Under the pieces are notes generated by a model. That model saw only the letters and a list, made by a program, of their open reading frames with translations. It was not told where the DNA came from and searched no databases. A stretch of DNA of 64,000 bases, from NCBI RefSeq assembly GCF_002814235.1, contig NZ_PHSU01000027.1:217000-280999 (forward strand). The letters run 5' to 3'. The stretch is from Pseudomonas sp. QS1027 (lineage in GTDB: Bacteria > Pseudomonadota > Gammaproteobacteria > Pseudomonadales > Pseudomonadaceae). The position numbers and the translations under genes are program-made. Below are positions 1 to 8,717 of this stretch, piece after piece (the first letter of the stretch is position 1; the number at the start of each line of letters is the position of its first letter).

Positions 1-929
1 TGGGCCAGTTCGTGTTGCGGGTGGCTCTTGAGACCGGCGTAATGGACCTTCTCGATGCCGTCCTGCTGCTCCAGCCATTCGGCCAGGGCCTGGGCGGTGG
101 CGCAGTGGGCGCGCATGCGCAGGTTCAGGGTTTCCAGGCCCTTGAGGAAGATCCAGGCGTTGAACGGGCTGAGGGTCGGCCCGGCAGTGCGCAGGAAACC
201 GACGACTTCCTTCATCTGCTCGCCACGTCCGGCGACCACACCGCCCATGCAACGGCCCTGGCCGTCGATGAACTTGGTCGCCGAATGCACGACGATGTCC
301 GCGCCCAGCTTCAATGGCTGTTGCAGGGCCGGCGTGCAGAAGCAGTTGTCGACGACCAGCATCGCACCCTTGGCGTGGGCGATTTCGGCCAAGGCGGCGA
401 TATCCACCAGTTCGGCCAGCGGATTGGACGGCGATTCGACGAACAGCAGCTTGGTATTCGGTCGGATCGCCGCGTCCCAGCCCGACAGCTCGGCCAGGGG
501 CACATAGTCGACTTCAACGCCGAAGCGCTTGAAGTACTTTTCGAACAGACTGATGGTGGAGCCGAACACACTGCGCGAGACCAGCACGTGGTCGCCGGCG
601 CTGCACAGGCTCATGACCACCGCCATGATCGCGGCCATGCCGGTGGCGGTGGCAACTGCCTGCTCAGCCCCTTCCAGGGCCGCGATGCGCTCTTCGAAGG
701 AACGCACGGTGGGGTTGGTGTAGCGCGAGTAGACGTTACCCGGCACTTCCCCGGCAAAACGCGCCGCCGCATCGGCCGCGGTGCGGAATACGTAGCTGGA
801 GGTGAAGAACATCGGGTCGCCATGCTCGCCTTCGGGCGTGCGGTGCTGACCGGCACGGACGGCCAGGGTGTCGAAGGCTACGCCCTCGAGATCGCTGTCC
901 AACCGACCGGCATCCCATTCCTGACTCAT
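1..929 (-). CDS. metZ: O-succinylhomoserine sulfhydrylase, C-terminus cut by window edge
   Basis: Makes homocysteine directly from O-succinylhomoserine and sulfide with PLP, the Pseudomonas route to methionine. The first 309 codons are present and the 3' end lies left of the window. The protein begins MSQEWDAGRL and shows the Cys/Met-metabolism PLP fold: the SRYTNPTV phosphate-binding stretch near residue 68 and the PLP lysine in HSATKFIDGQGR near residue 219. It lies downstream of purF on the same strand, separated by a REP doublet. This is the metZ-purF order known in pseudomonads. A cystathionine gamma-synthase is the closest alternative. The neighbourhood and the SATKFIDGQGR motif favour MetZ. 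Confidence 0.93.
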   Translation of the reverse strand, partial: MSQEWDAGRLDSDLEGVAFDTLAVRAGQHRTPEGEHGDPMFFTSSYVFRTAADAAARFAGEVPGNVYSRYTNPTVRSFEERIAALEGAEQAVATATGMAAIMAVVMSLCSAGDHVLVSRSVFGSTISLFEKYFKRFGVEVDYVPLAELSGWDAAIRPNTKLLFVESPSNPLAELVDIAALAEIAHAKGAMLVVDNCFCTPALQQPLKLGADIVVHSATKFIDGQGRCMGGVVAGRGEQMKEVVGFLRTAGPTLSPFNAWIFLKGLETLNLRMRAHCATAQALAEWLEQQDGIEKVHYAGLKSHPQHELA

Positions 930-991
930 GCTGCCACTCCTTGTTCGATTCTCTTGAAGATTAAAACCGCTCGCAGGGTGGGCACAAACCT

Positions 992-1066
992 TGTAGGAGC
1001 CGGGCTTGCCCGCGAAGGGGGCCTTGAGACCGCCAAAAGCTTCGCGGGCAAGCCCGCCTCCTACAG
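992..1066. repeat. REP doublet (inverted pair) between metZ and purF
   Basis: Two inverted copies of a Pseudomonas REP: tgtaggagccgggcttgc on the left and its near-complement ending cctcctaca on the right, with cgcgaag cores facing each other. The pair can fold into a long cruciform or hairpin in the purF-metZ gap, where it may act as a transcript stabiliser or a partial terminator. It belongs to the tgtaggagc lineage, also present near 15.8, 22.5 and 42.5 kb. Confidence 0.85.
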
Positions 1067-1114
1067 GGTTGCGGTGTTTTCAGGACCGCGGCCAAACCCG
1101 AGAGCCGGCTTTAC

Positions 1115-2620
1115 TCAGTTGTTGTACAGGTCGATGATCGCGCTGACCGCCTGGGTCTTGACCTTGGACGCATCGTTACGCGCCTGCTCGATCTTGGCCA
1201 GGTAGTGCTCGTCGATGTCGCCGGTGACGTACTTGCCGTCGAACACCGCGCAATCGAAGTTTTCGATCTTGATCTTGCCACCACCGACGGCCTCGATCAG
1301 GTCCGGCAGGTCCTGATAGATCAGCCAGTCGGCGCCGATCAGATCCGCCACGTCCTGGGTCGTGCGGTTGTGGGCGATCAGTTCGTGGGCGCTCGGCATG
1401 TCGATGCCGTAGACGTTCGGGTAACGCACCGCCGGGGCCGCCGAGCAGAAGTAGACGTTCTTCGCGCCGGCTTCGCGGGCCATCTGGATGATCTGCTTGC
1501 AGGTGGTGCCACGGACGATGGAGTCATCCACCAGCATGACGTTCTTGCCGCGGAATTCCAGCTCGATGGCGTTGAGCTTCTGGCGCACGGATTTCTTGCG
1601 GGCCGCCTGGCCGGGCATGATGAAAGTCCGGCCGATATAGCGGTTCTTCACAAAGCCTTCGCGGAATTTCACGCCAAGGTGGTTCGCCAGCTCCAGGGCC
1701 GAGGTACGGCTGGTGTCCGGGATCGGGATGACCACGTCGATGTCGTGCTGTGGACGCTCGCGCAGGATCTTCTCCGCCAGCTTCTCGCCCATGCGCAGAC
1801 GCGCCTTGTACACCGACACGCCGTCGATGATCGAGTCCGGACGCGCCAGGTAGACGTGTTCGAAGATGCACGGGGTCAGCGACGGGTTGGTCGCGCACTG
1901 ACGGGTGTGCAGCTTGCCGTCTTCGGTGATGTACACCGCTTCGCCCGGTGCCAGGTCGCGGATCAGGGTGAAACCGAGCACGTCCAGGGACACGCTCTCG
2001 GAAGCGATCATGTACTCGACGCCTTCGTCGGTGTGACGCTGGCCGAACACGATCGGACGGATACCGTGGGGATCGCGGAAACCGACGATGCCGTATCCGG
2101 TCACCATCGCCACCACCGCGTAACCGCCGACACAACGGTTGTGCACGTCGGTTACCGCGGCGAACACATCTTCTTCGGTCGGTTGCAGCTTGCCGCGCTG
2201 GGCCAGCTCGTGGGCGAACACGTTGAGCAACACTTCCGAGTCGGAGTTGGTGTTGACGTGGCGCAGATCCGACTCGTAGATTTCCTTGGCCAACTGTTCG
2301 ACGTTGGTCAGGTTACCGTTGTGGGCCAGGGTGATGCCGTACGGCGAGTTGACGTAGAACGGCTGGGCTTCAGCCGAGGTCGAACTGCCGGCGGTCGGGT
2401 AGCGCACATGGCCGATACCCATGTGTCCGACCAGGCGCTGCATGTGCCGCTGATGGAATACATCGCGGACCAGGCCGTTGTCCTTGCGCAGGAATAACCG
2501 GCCGTCATGGCTGGTCACGATACCGGCAGCGTCCTGGCCGCGGTGCTGGAGCACGGTTAGCGCGTCATACAGCGCCTGATTGACGTTCGACTTACCGACG
2601 ATACCGACGATGCCACACAT
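1115..2620 (-). CDS. purF: Amidophosphoribosyltransferase
   Basis: First committed step of purine synthesis: PRPP plus glutamine to 5-phosphoribosylamine. 501 residues. I place the start at the ATG directly before Cys (MCGIVGIVGK), because the N-terminal Cys2 is the Ntn-amidotransferase nucleophile. A start three codons upstream would bury it. AGGGG lies about 10 bases before this ATG. The glutaminase domain covers about 1-235 (RGQDAAGIVT, NGNLTN), then a phosphoribosyltransferase domain with VMLVDDSIVRGTT near residue 365. It follows cvpA with a 41-base gap, the classic cvpA-purF operon. Confidence 0.97.
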   Translation of the reverse strand: MCGIVGIVGKSNVNQALYDALTVLQHRGQDAAGIVTSHDGRLFLRKDNGLVRDVFHQRHMQRLVGHMGIGHVRYPTAGSSTSAEAQPFYVNSPYGITLAHNGNLTNVEQLAKEIYESDLRHVNTNSDSEVLLNVFAHELAQRGKLQPTEEDVFAAVTDVHNRCVGGYAVVAMVTGYGIVGFRDPHGIRPIVFGQRHTDEGVEYMIASESVSLDVLGFTLIRDLAPGEAVYITEDGKLHTRQCATNPSLTPCIFEHVYLARPDSIIDGVSVYKARLRMGEKLAEKILRERPQHDIDVVIPIPDTSRTSALELANHLGVKFREGFVKNRYIGRTFIMPGQAARKKSVRQKLNAIELEFRGKNVMLVDDSIVRGTTCKQIIQMAREAGAKNVYFCSAAPAVRYPNVYGIDMPSAHELIAHNRTTQDVADLIGADWLIYQDLPDLIEAVGGGKIKIENFDCAVFDGKYVTGDIDEHYLAKIEQARNDASKVKTQAVSAIIDLYNN

Positions 2621-2661
2621 GCGACGCAACCCCTACTTAATGAATCTGAACTGAACAGCTC

Positions 2662-3219
2662 TTACTGAGGCGTTTTGGCCGGCAAGAGATGTTCCTTGAA
2701 CGGAAGGTCAGCGGGTACGCTGATTCCGCTGGCTAGCCACTGACTGCTCCACCCCAGGATGAGGTTCTTGGACCAGTCGGCGACCAATAGAAATTTTGGC
2801 ACGAGCTGGGAGCCCTGCCACCACGAATCCTGCTGGACCGGCCCCAGGCTCAACAGCCCGACGGCCACCACCACCAGCAACGCGCCACGCGCGGCGCCGA
2901 AGGCCATGCCCAGAAAGCGGTCGGTCCCGGACAGGCCGGTGACGCGAACCAGTTCGCCGATAAGATAGTTGACCATGGCGCCCACCAGCAGGGTGGCGAC
3001 GAACATGATTGCACAGCCCGCGATCACGCGTGCCGAAGGTGTCTGGATATAGTCGGTCAGGTACACGGACAACGAGCCACCGAACATCCAGGCGACCGCG
3101 CCGGCAATGATCCAGGTGAGCAGGGACAGGGCTTCCTTGACGAAACCACGGCTCAAGCTGATCAACGCAGAAACGACGATTACCGCAATAATCGCCCAGT
3201 CAACCCAGGTAAATGGCAC
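2662..3219 (-). CDS. cvpA: CvpA family inner-membrane protein
   Basis: 185-residue membrane protein of the colicin V production family, with about four hydrophobic segments (near 5-24, 28-48, 62-85 and 100-122). It begins MPFTWVDWAIIAV and uses a GTG start. Family members are linked to colicin export and envelope homeostasis, but the biochemical role is unsettled. It sits between the SPOR protein and purF, the order conserved from E. coli (dedD-cvpA-purF). Confidence 0.92.
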   Translation of the reverse strand: MPFTWVDWAIIAVIVVSALISLSRGFVKEALSLLTWIIAGAVAWMFGGSLSVYLTDYIQTPSARVIAGCAIMFVATLLVGAMVNYLIGELVRVTGLSGTDRFLGMAFGAARGALLVVVAVGLLSLGPVQQDSWWQGSQLVPKFLLVADWSKNLILGWSSQWLASGISVPADLPFKEHLLPAKTPQ

Positions 3220-3315
3220 AGTGCAGCCTACAGACGGATAAGGCGGCGCATTTTAGCAGAGCGCCGCCCCACTGGTAAGGCGATTGTCAGAGCATTTCGA
3301 TACAAAGCCGCGGGC

Positions 3316-3975
3316 TTAACCGCGTTCTGGTTGGAAACGCACGACAAAGCCCTTCAGATTCTGCTGGCGACCCAGCAGGTCACGCAGCCGATCGGCTTCG
3401 GCACGCTCGATCAGCGGGCCGACAAAGACCCGGTTCTTGCCATCGGAAGAACGGATGTAGGCGTTGTAACCCTGGCTGCGCAGGGTCTTTTGCAGGCTTT
3501 CGGCACTGTCACGGCTGGACAGGCTGGCCAGTTGCACCGACCAGCTGATCGGCAGACCGTTGGTGTCTACGCGATTCTGCGTGGTATCGAGCTTGGCCGG
3601 CGCCACCGCAACCACCTGGGCCGGCGTCTGTGCCGGTGCCGGTTTCGCGGCAGGCGCAGGGGCTGCGGGCTTGGTCGCCGCGACCGGAGCCACGGGCTTG
3701 GGTGCCGGCGCGGGTGCGACAGGCACCGGCGTTTCCTCGACTTCCTCATCAGCCGGGACCGAATCCGGGGGCAATGCCTGCGGTTCGGGAACCGGCACCG
3801 GCTCGACCTTGACCTGGGGCAGCGCCGAGGCCTGGGGCGCGGTCGGCGCCTCGACCCGAACCTGGCGCTGCTCGTCCTGGCGGGAAAACAGCATCGGCAG
3901 GAAGATCACCGCCAAGGCCACCAGCACCAGGGCACCGACCATCCGTTGCTTGTACGCTTTATCCAGCATTGCCAT
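3316..3975 (-). CDS. dedD: SPOR-domain cell-division protein (DedD-like)
   Basis: 219 residues: short cytoplasmic N-terminus, one membrane segment (about 12-29, VGALVLVALAVIFLPMLF), a long Pro/Ala/Val-rich periplasmic linker (about 40-140), and a C-terminal SPOR domain (about 143-219, beginning SWSVQLASLSSRDSAESL). SPOR domains bind denuded peptidoglycan at the septum. The start at 3975 is preceded by GGAGG five bases upstream. A second ATG two codons on is less well placed. The 3' end of folC overlaps it by 17 bases, so the two are probably translationally coupled. Confidence 0.9.
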   Translation of the reverse strand: MAMLDKAYKQRMVGALVLVALAVIFLPMLFSRQDEQRQVRVEAPTAPQASALPQVKVEPVPVPEPQALPPDSVPADEEVEETPVPVAPAPAPKPVAPVAATKPAAPAPAAKPAPAQTPAQVVAVAPAKLDTTQNRVDTNGLPISWSVQLASLSSRDSAESLQKTLRSQGYNAYIRSSDGKNRVFVGPLIERAEADRLRDLLGRQQNLKGFVVRFQPERG

Positions 3976-5266
3976 TGGCAGCCTCCTCCGTGGCGCGCCG
4001 GGTCAGCCACTCCAGCGCCTCGGCAACACAAAAAAACGATCCGAACAACAGAATCTCGTCATCCGCCGTAGCCTGGGCACATTGCCCTTCCAGCGCTGCG
4101 GCGACACTGTCATAGACACTTGCCGAAGCATTACGTGCGGCCAGGGCGGCTTGCAGGTCAGCGGCCGGGCGACTGCGCGGCGTCTGCAAGGGCGTGACCG
4201 CCCAGTGCTGGACATGACGCTCAAGCGGTGCAATCACACCGTCGAGGTCCTTGTCCGACAACAACCCGAACACCGCCAGGCGCCGCCCTTTCAAGGGGCT
4301 GCGTGCCAGGCGCTCGGCCAGGTATTCGGCGGCATGGGGATTGTGCCCGACGTCCAGCATCAGGTTGAGGGACTTGCCTTGCCAGGTCAGCTTGCGCCGA
4401 TCCAGCCGGCCGACAATACGGGTGTCCAGCAGCGCCTGGGCAATGCGCTCAGGCTGCCATGGCAGATCCATCAGCAGATAGGCCTGCAGGGCCAGGGCGG
4501 CGTTTTCCATGGGCAGGCCAAGCAGCGGCAAATCACGCAGCTCGACCACCTGGCCCTGACGATCGATGCCACGCCACTGCCAGTTCGCCTCGGTGAGACC
4601 GAGATCGAAGTCCCGACCGCGGAGGAAGAACGGGCTGCCCAGCTCGCGAGCCTTGTCCAGCAGCGGCTGCGGCGGGTTCAGGTCACCACAGAGTGCCGGT
4701 GCGCCCGGACGGAAGATCCCGGCCTTTTCGAACGCCACCGATTCACGGGTGTTACCCAGGTATTCGGCATGATCGACACCGATGCTGGTCACCAGCGCCA
4801 GGTCGGCATCCACCACGTTGACCGTGTCCAGGCGTCCGCCAAGACCGACTTCCAGGACCACGACATCCAGGCCGGCGCGCTCGAACAGCCAGAGCGCGGC
4901 CAGGGTGCCCATCTCGAAATAGGTCAGGGAGGTCTCGCCACGCCCGGCTTCGAGGGCCGCGAAGGCTTCGCACAACTGTGCGTCCGTCGCCTCGACCCCG
5001 TTGATCTGCACACGCTCGTTGTAGCGCAGCAGGTGCGGCGAACTATAGACGCCGACCTTGAGCCCCTGCGCTTGCAGCAACGAGGCGACAAAGGCGCAGG
5101 TCGAACCCTTGCCGTTGGTGCCGGTCACGGTGACTACCCGAGGCGCCGGCTTGCCCAGCCCCATGCGGTTCGCTACCTCTTGCGAGCGCTCCAGCCCCAT
5201 GTCGATGGCCGATGGGTGCAATTGCTCCAGGTAGGCGAGCCACTCGCCCAGGGTACGTTCGGTCAT
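3959..5266 (-). CDS. folC: Dihydrofolate synthase / folylpolyglutamate synthase
   Basis: Adds glutamate to dihydropteroate and to folates using ATP (Mur-ligase fold). 435 residues, the usual length. The P-loop VTGTNGKGSTCAFVAS sits near residue 46. The Mur-type motifs TSIGVDHAEYLG (near 160) and LMLDVGHNPHAA (near 305) follow. The start overlaps the accD stop in an ATGA arrangement (5263-5266) and the end overlaps dedD, so accD-folC-dedD-cvpA-purF reads as one transcription unit. Confidence 0.96.
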   Translation of the reverse strand: MTERTLGEWLAYLEQLHPSAIDMGLERSQEVANRMGLGKPAPRVVTVTGTNGKGSTCAFVASLLQAQGLKVGVYSSPHLLRYNERVQINGVEATDAQLCEAFAALEAGRGETSLTYFEMGTLAALWLFERAGLDVVVLEVGLGGRLDTVNVVDADLALVTSIGVDHAEYLGNTRESVAFEKAGIFRPGAPALCGDLNPPQPLLDKARELGSPFFLRGRDFDLGLTEANWQWRGIDRQGQVVELRDLPLLGLPMENAALALQAYLLMDLPWQPERIAQALLDTRIVGRLDRRKLTWQGKSLNLMLDVGHNPHAAEYLAERLARSPLKGRRLAVFGLLSDKDLDGVIAPLERHVQHWAVTPLQTPRSRPAADLQAALAARNASASVYDSVAAALEGQCAQATADDEILLFGSFFCVAEALEWLTRRATEEAANGNAG

Positions 5267-6183
5267 AGGCTTGCAGGCACCGGCGGGACAATGACAGGTT
5301 CAACAGGCAAGGCGATGTATTCGGGAGTCGGCAGGCCCATCATCTGCGCCAGCAGGTTGCCCAGGCGTGGACGCAGTTCCTGGCGGGCGATGATCATGTC
5401 GATCGCGCCGTGCTCCAGCAGGAACTCGCTGCGCTGGAAGCCTTCAGGCAGCTTCTCGCGCACGGTCTGCTCGATCACGCGCGGGCCGGCGAAGCCGATC
5501 AGTGCCTTGGGTTCGCCGACGATCACATCGCCGAGCATGGCCAGGCTGGCGGAAACACCGCCGTAGACAGGGTCGGTCAATACCGAGATAAACGGCAGGC
5601 CTTCTTCACGCAAGCGCGCCAGGACAGCCGAAGTCTTGGCCATCTGCATCAGGGAAATCAGCGCTTCCTGCATCCGCGCACCGCCGGAAGCGGCAAAGCA
5701 GATCATCGGGCAACGGTTTTCCAGGGCGTAGTTGGCGGCACGTACGAAACGCTCGCCGACGATGGCACCCATGGAGCCGCCCATGAACGAGAATTCGAAG
5801 GCGGAAACCACCACCGGCATGCCCAGCAGGGTGCCGCTCATGGACACCAGCGCGTCTTTTTCGCCGGTCTGCTTCTGGGCCGCGGTCAGGCGGTCCTTGT
5901 ACTTCTTGCCGTCACGGAATTTCAGACGGTCCACCGGCTCCAGGTCGGCACCCAGCTCAACACGGCCTTCGGCGTCGAGGAAGATATCGATGCGGGCGCG
6001 GGCGCCAATGCGCATGTGGTGATTGCACTTGGGGCAGACGTCCAGGGTCTTTTCCAGTTCCGGACGGTAGAGCACCGCATCGCACGATGGGCACTTGTGC
6101 CACAGACCTTCAGGCACCGAGCTTTTCTTCACCTCGGAACGCATGATCGAAGGGATCAGTTTGTCTACTAACCAGTTGCTCAT
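5263..6183 (-). CDS. accD: Acetyl-CoA carboxylase carboxyltransferase subunit beta
   Basis: Beta half of the carboxyltransferase that transfers CO2 from carboxybiotin to acetyl-CoA to give malonyl-CoA. 306 residues from the ATG of MSNWLVDKLIPSI, preceded by GGAG at good spacing. A much longer upstream reading frame is not supported. The N-terminal zinc ribbon has two CxxC pairs (CPSCDAV and CPKCNHH, about 28-50). The crotonase-like core holds the oxyanion stretch FAASGGARMQEAL near residue 165. Coupled to folC by ATGA overlap. Confidence 0.97.
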   Translation of the reverse strand: MSNWLVDKLIPSIMRSEVKKSSVPEGLWHKCPSCDAVLYRPELEKTLDVCPKCNHHMRIGARARIDIFLDAEGRVELGADLEPVDRLKFRDGKKYKDRLTAAQKQTGEKDALVSMSGTLLGMPVVVSAFEFSFMGGSMGAIVGERFVRAANYALENRCPMICFAASGGARMQEALISLMQMAKTSAVLARLREEGLPFISVLTDPVYGGVSASLAMLGDVIVGEPKALIGFAGPRVIEQTVREKLPEGFQRSEFLLEHGAIDMIIARQELRPRLGNLLAQMMGLPTPEYIALPVEPVIVPPVPASL

Positions 6184-6289
6184 GCTGTCTTTCTCCAATT
6201 CGTTTTCGGCCCGTCGGACAACCGGGCCCGCCTGTTTTCTGCGGCGGTATGCATGGACGGCGGCAGGCTGCCAGCCGTCACATTGGCGC

Positions 6290-6910
6290 TCAGCAACCGC
6301 GTACGGCGCGTATGAACGCTTCGATCTTTGTACGATCCTTGATGCCCTTGCCCTGCTCCACCCCGCCACTGACATCCACGGCATAGGGTTTGACCCGGGC
6401 GATGGCCTCGGCCACGTTGTCGACGGTCAGTCCGCCGGCGAGAATGATCGGCTTGCTCAGGCCCGCTGGTATCAGGGACCAGTCGAACGCCGCGCCGGTT
6501 CCCCCGGGCACGCCTTCCACGTAGGTATCGAGAAGAATCCCGCTGGCACTCGGGTAAGCGTCACAGGCCGCGGCGATGTCGTCACCGGCCTTGACCCGCA
6601 ACGCCTTGATATACGGACGGTGATAACCTTCGCACTGCTCGCGGGTTTCATCGCCATGGAACTGCAACAGGTCCAGCGGCACCGCATCGAGGATTTCCCC
6701 CAGTTCGCAACGGCTGGCATTGACGAACAGGCCGACGGTGGTCACGAACGGCGGCAAGGCGGCGATAATCGCCCGCGCCTGCTGGAACGTCACTGCCCGC
6801 GGGCTTTTGGCGTAGAACACAAAACCTATGGCATCGGCCCCGGCATCGACGGCGGCCAACGCATCTTCAATGCGGGTAATCCCGCAAATTTTGCTGCGAA
6901 CGGCGGACAT
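6290..6910 (-). CDS. trpF: Phosphoribosylanthranilate isomerase
   Basis: Third step of tryptophan synthesis from anthranilate: isomerises phosphoribosylanthranilate to CdRP. 206 residues from MSAVRSKICGI. The catalytic Cys is in KICGITR (residue 9) and the general-acid Asp in ILLDTYVEG (near 127). GFVFYAKSPR and the C-terminal DVSGGVEQ phosphate loop are also present. As in other pseudomonads it stands apart from the other trp genes, between truA and accD. An upstream in-frame codon would add 16 residues without family support. Confidence 0.96.
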   Translation of the reverse strand: MSAVRSKICGITRIEDALAAVDAGADAIGFVFYAKSPRAVTFQQARAIIAALPPFVTTVGLFVNASRCELGEILDAVPLDLLQFHGDETREQCEGYHRPYIKALRVKAGDDIAAACDAYPSASGILLDTYVEGVPGGTGAAFDWSLIPAGLSKPIILAGGLTVDNVAEAIARVKPYAVDVSGGVEQGKGIKDRTKIEAFIRAVRGC

Positions 6911-6973
6911 GTCGTAAAACCCCGAGTGCTTTTCCGAGAAAGTCCCGGATGGTAACAAATGCTTTTCCGGGCG

Positions 6974-7798
6974 TCAGCCGTCAAGTTCCGAGAAGCCGGT
7001 GAGAAAGTGCGGCCCGATGTAACGCTGCGGCAGGGCAAACTCGTCGCGATACTCCACCTGCACCAGGTACAGGCCGAATGGATGCGCGGTGACGCCGCCG
7101 GTACGCCTGACCCGACTTTCCAGGACTTCCCTGGCCCATTCCACCGGCCGCTCGCCGGCACCGATGGTCATCAGCACCCCGGCGATATTGCGCACCATGT
7201 GGTGCAGGAAGGCCCCGGCGCGGATATCGATGACAATCATCTTGCCGTGACGGGTGACCCGCAGGTGATGGACTTCCTTGATCGGCGACTTGGCCTGGCA
7301 CTGGCCGGCACGGAAGGCGCTGAAGTCATGGGTACCGATCAGGTGGCGGGCGGCCTCGGCCATGCGCTCGACATCCAGTGGCCGGTGGTTCCAGGTGATC
7401 TCCTGGTTCAAGTGGGCCGGGCGGATCTGGTCGTTGTAGATCACGTAGCGATAACGCCGGGCGATCGCCTTGAAGCGCGCATGGAAGTGCGCCGGCATCA
7501 CCTGCGCCCAACTGACGCTGACGTCATGGGGCAGATTGATATTGGCGCCCATGACCCAGGCCTTCAGCGAGCGTTCGGCCTGGGTATCGAAGTGCACCAC
7601 CTGGCCACAGGCATGCACACCGGCGTCGGTACGTCCGGCGCACATCAGCGACACCGGCGAATCCGCCACTTTCGACAAGGCTTCTTCCAGGGTCTGCTGC
7701 ACCGTCAACACGCCGGACGCCTGACGCTGCCAGCCGCAATAGCGCGAACCTTTGTACTCGACGCCGAGGGCGATCCTGAAAAAGCCGTCGGCCGCCAT
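6974..7798 (-). CDS. truA: tRNA pseudouridine(38-40) synthase TruA
   Basis: Converts U38-U40 in the anticodon arm of tRNAs to pseudouridine. 274 residues from MAADGFFRIALG. The catalytic Asp is in MCAGRTDAGVHA (near residue 60), and the HHMVRNIAGVLMTIG signature lies near 200. The start is not certain: no clear Shine-Dalgarno precedes this ATG, and an in-frame TTG at 7855 would add 19 residues, as the longer annotations in some pseudomonads do. The gene is followed by trpF and preceded by the divergent M24 gene. Confidence 0.95.
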   Translation of the reverse strand: MAADGFFRIALGVEYKGSRYCGWQRQASGVLTVQQTLEEALSKVADSPVSLMCAGRTDAGVHACGQVVHFDTQAERSLKAWVMGANINLPHDVSVSWAQVMPAHFHARFKAIARRYRYVIYNDQIRPAHLNQEITWNHRPLDVERMAEAARHLIGTHDFSAFRAGQCQAKSPIKEVHHLRVTRHGKMIVIDIRAGAFLHHMVRNIAGVLMTIGAGERPVEWAREVLESRVRRTGGVTAHPFGLYLVQVEYRDEFALPQRYIGPHFLTGFSELDG

Positions 7799-7998
7799 TT
7801 CGGCGGCCGGGTTATCTATATTTGCCAAGAACTCACAGCCTGCTGGTTGACGCAAAGGCGGGCATTATAAGGCCAGCCGGCCGAGACGCCATGCGCGAGG
7901 GACTTTTAGTTCGCCCCTCGGGCGGATATTCTCTGATTGACCGGCTATCGCTATATAAAAAAGTAAATAACGACCGCATCTCTACCGAGACCTGATGA

Positions 7999-8658
7999 AT
8001 GAACGCGATCCACAAGGAAGCCGTCGGCCAGGCCTATAGCCTGGAAGGCATGCTGCACGCGCGGGACATGACCTGGCGGACCGTCGAGGAAATGGCCCGC
8101 CGTATCAAGCCCGGCATGCGCGAATCCGAGGCCCTGGCCATGGGACTGGAAGTGATGAAGGAACTGGGCATGGATCGGATCTGGCATCCGACCAAAGTGC
8201 GCTTCGGCGCCAACACCCTGAAAACTTTCAAGCAGCCTTCCGACGGCGACCCGCTGCTGGGCGAGAACGATATTTTCCTGATCGACCTGGGCGTGGTCTG
8301 GAAGGGCCAGGAAGGTGACAGCGGTGCCACCTTCACCACCGGCAACGATCCCGAGATGATGGCCTGCGCGGCGGCGGCCAAGACCCTGTTCGAGCGGGTT
8401 GAAGCGCACTGGCGCGAACACCAGGTGGCCGGCCCCGAACTGTATCGGTATGCCGAAGAACAGGCCGAGGCCATGGGCTGGGTGCTGAACCTGGAGATCA
8501 AGGGCCATCGGGTCAGCGATTTCCCCCATGCCATCTACCGGGCCGGCGACCTGGGCAACTTCGAGGCCTGCCCGAATGTCGGCCTGTGGATCCTGGAAAT
8601 CCAGATCGCCCATCCGACGCGGCCATTCGGCGCCTTTTACGAAGACCTCCTGGCCTGA
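7999..8658 (+). CDS. M24-family metallopeptidase (pita-bread fold), substrate unknown
   Basis: 219 residues resembling the catalytic half of methionine aminopeptidase/Xaa-Pro aminopeptidase. Putative metal ligands are the two Asp of IDLGVVWKGQEGD (about 92 and 103), a His in GHRVSDFPH (near 169-175) and a Glu in WILEIQIAHP (near 200). The usual fifth ligand region is shortened, so activity should not be assumed. It is transcribed opposite to its neighbours, between truA and fimV, and shares a bidirectional terminator with fimV. Its peptide substrate cannot be told from sequence. Confidence 0.8.
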   Translation: MNAIHKEAVGQAYSLEGMLHARDMTWRTVEEMARRIKPGMRESEALAMGLEVMKELGMDRIWHPTKVRFGANTLKTFKQPSDGDPLLGENDIFLIDLGVVWKGQEGDSGATFTTGNDPEMMACAAAAKTLFERVEAHWREHQVAGPELYRYAEEQAEAMGWVLNLEIKGHRVSDFPHAIYRAGDLGNFEACPNVGLWILEIQIAHPTRPFGAFYEDLLA

Positions 8659-8675
8659 TCCCTCCCCCCACAAAC

Positions 8676-8707
8676 AAAAACGGCAGCCCAAGGGCTGCCG
8701 TTTTTTT
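8676..8707. terminator. Bidirectional intrinsic terminator between M24 gene and fimV
   Basis: A 9-bp perfect stem cggcagccc/gggctgccg (8681-8700) with a two-base AA centre, A5 on the left and T7 on the right. It works for the plus-strand peptidase gene and the minus-strand fimV transcript. Confidence 0.9.
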
Positions 8708-8717
8708 AAAGCGCCGA

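Noticed and set aside
1205..2497. 430-codon plus-strand frame antisense to purF
   Set aside because: Mirror frame of a GC-rich gene; no domain, no ribosome site, and purF is certain.
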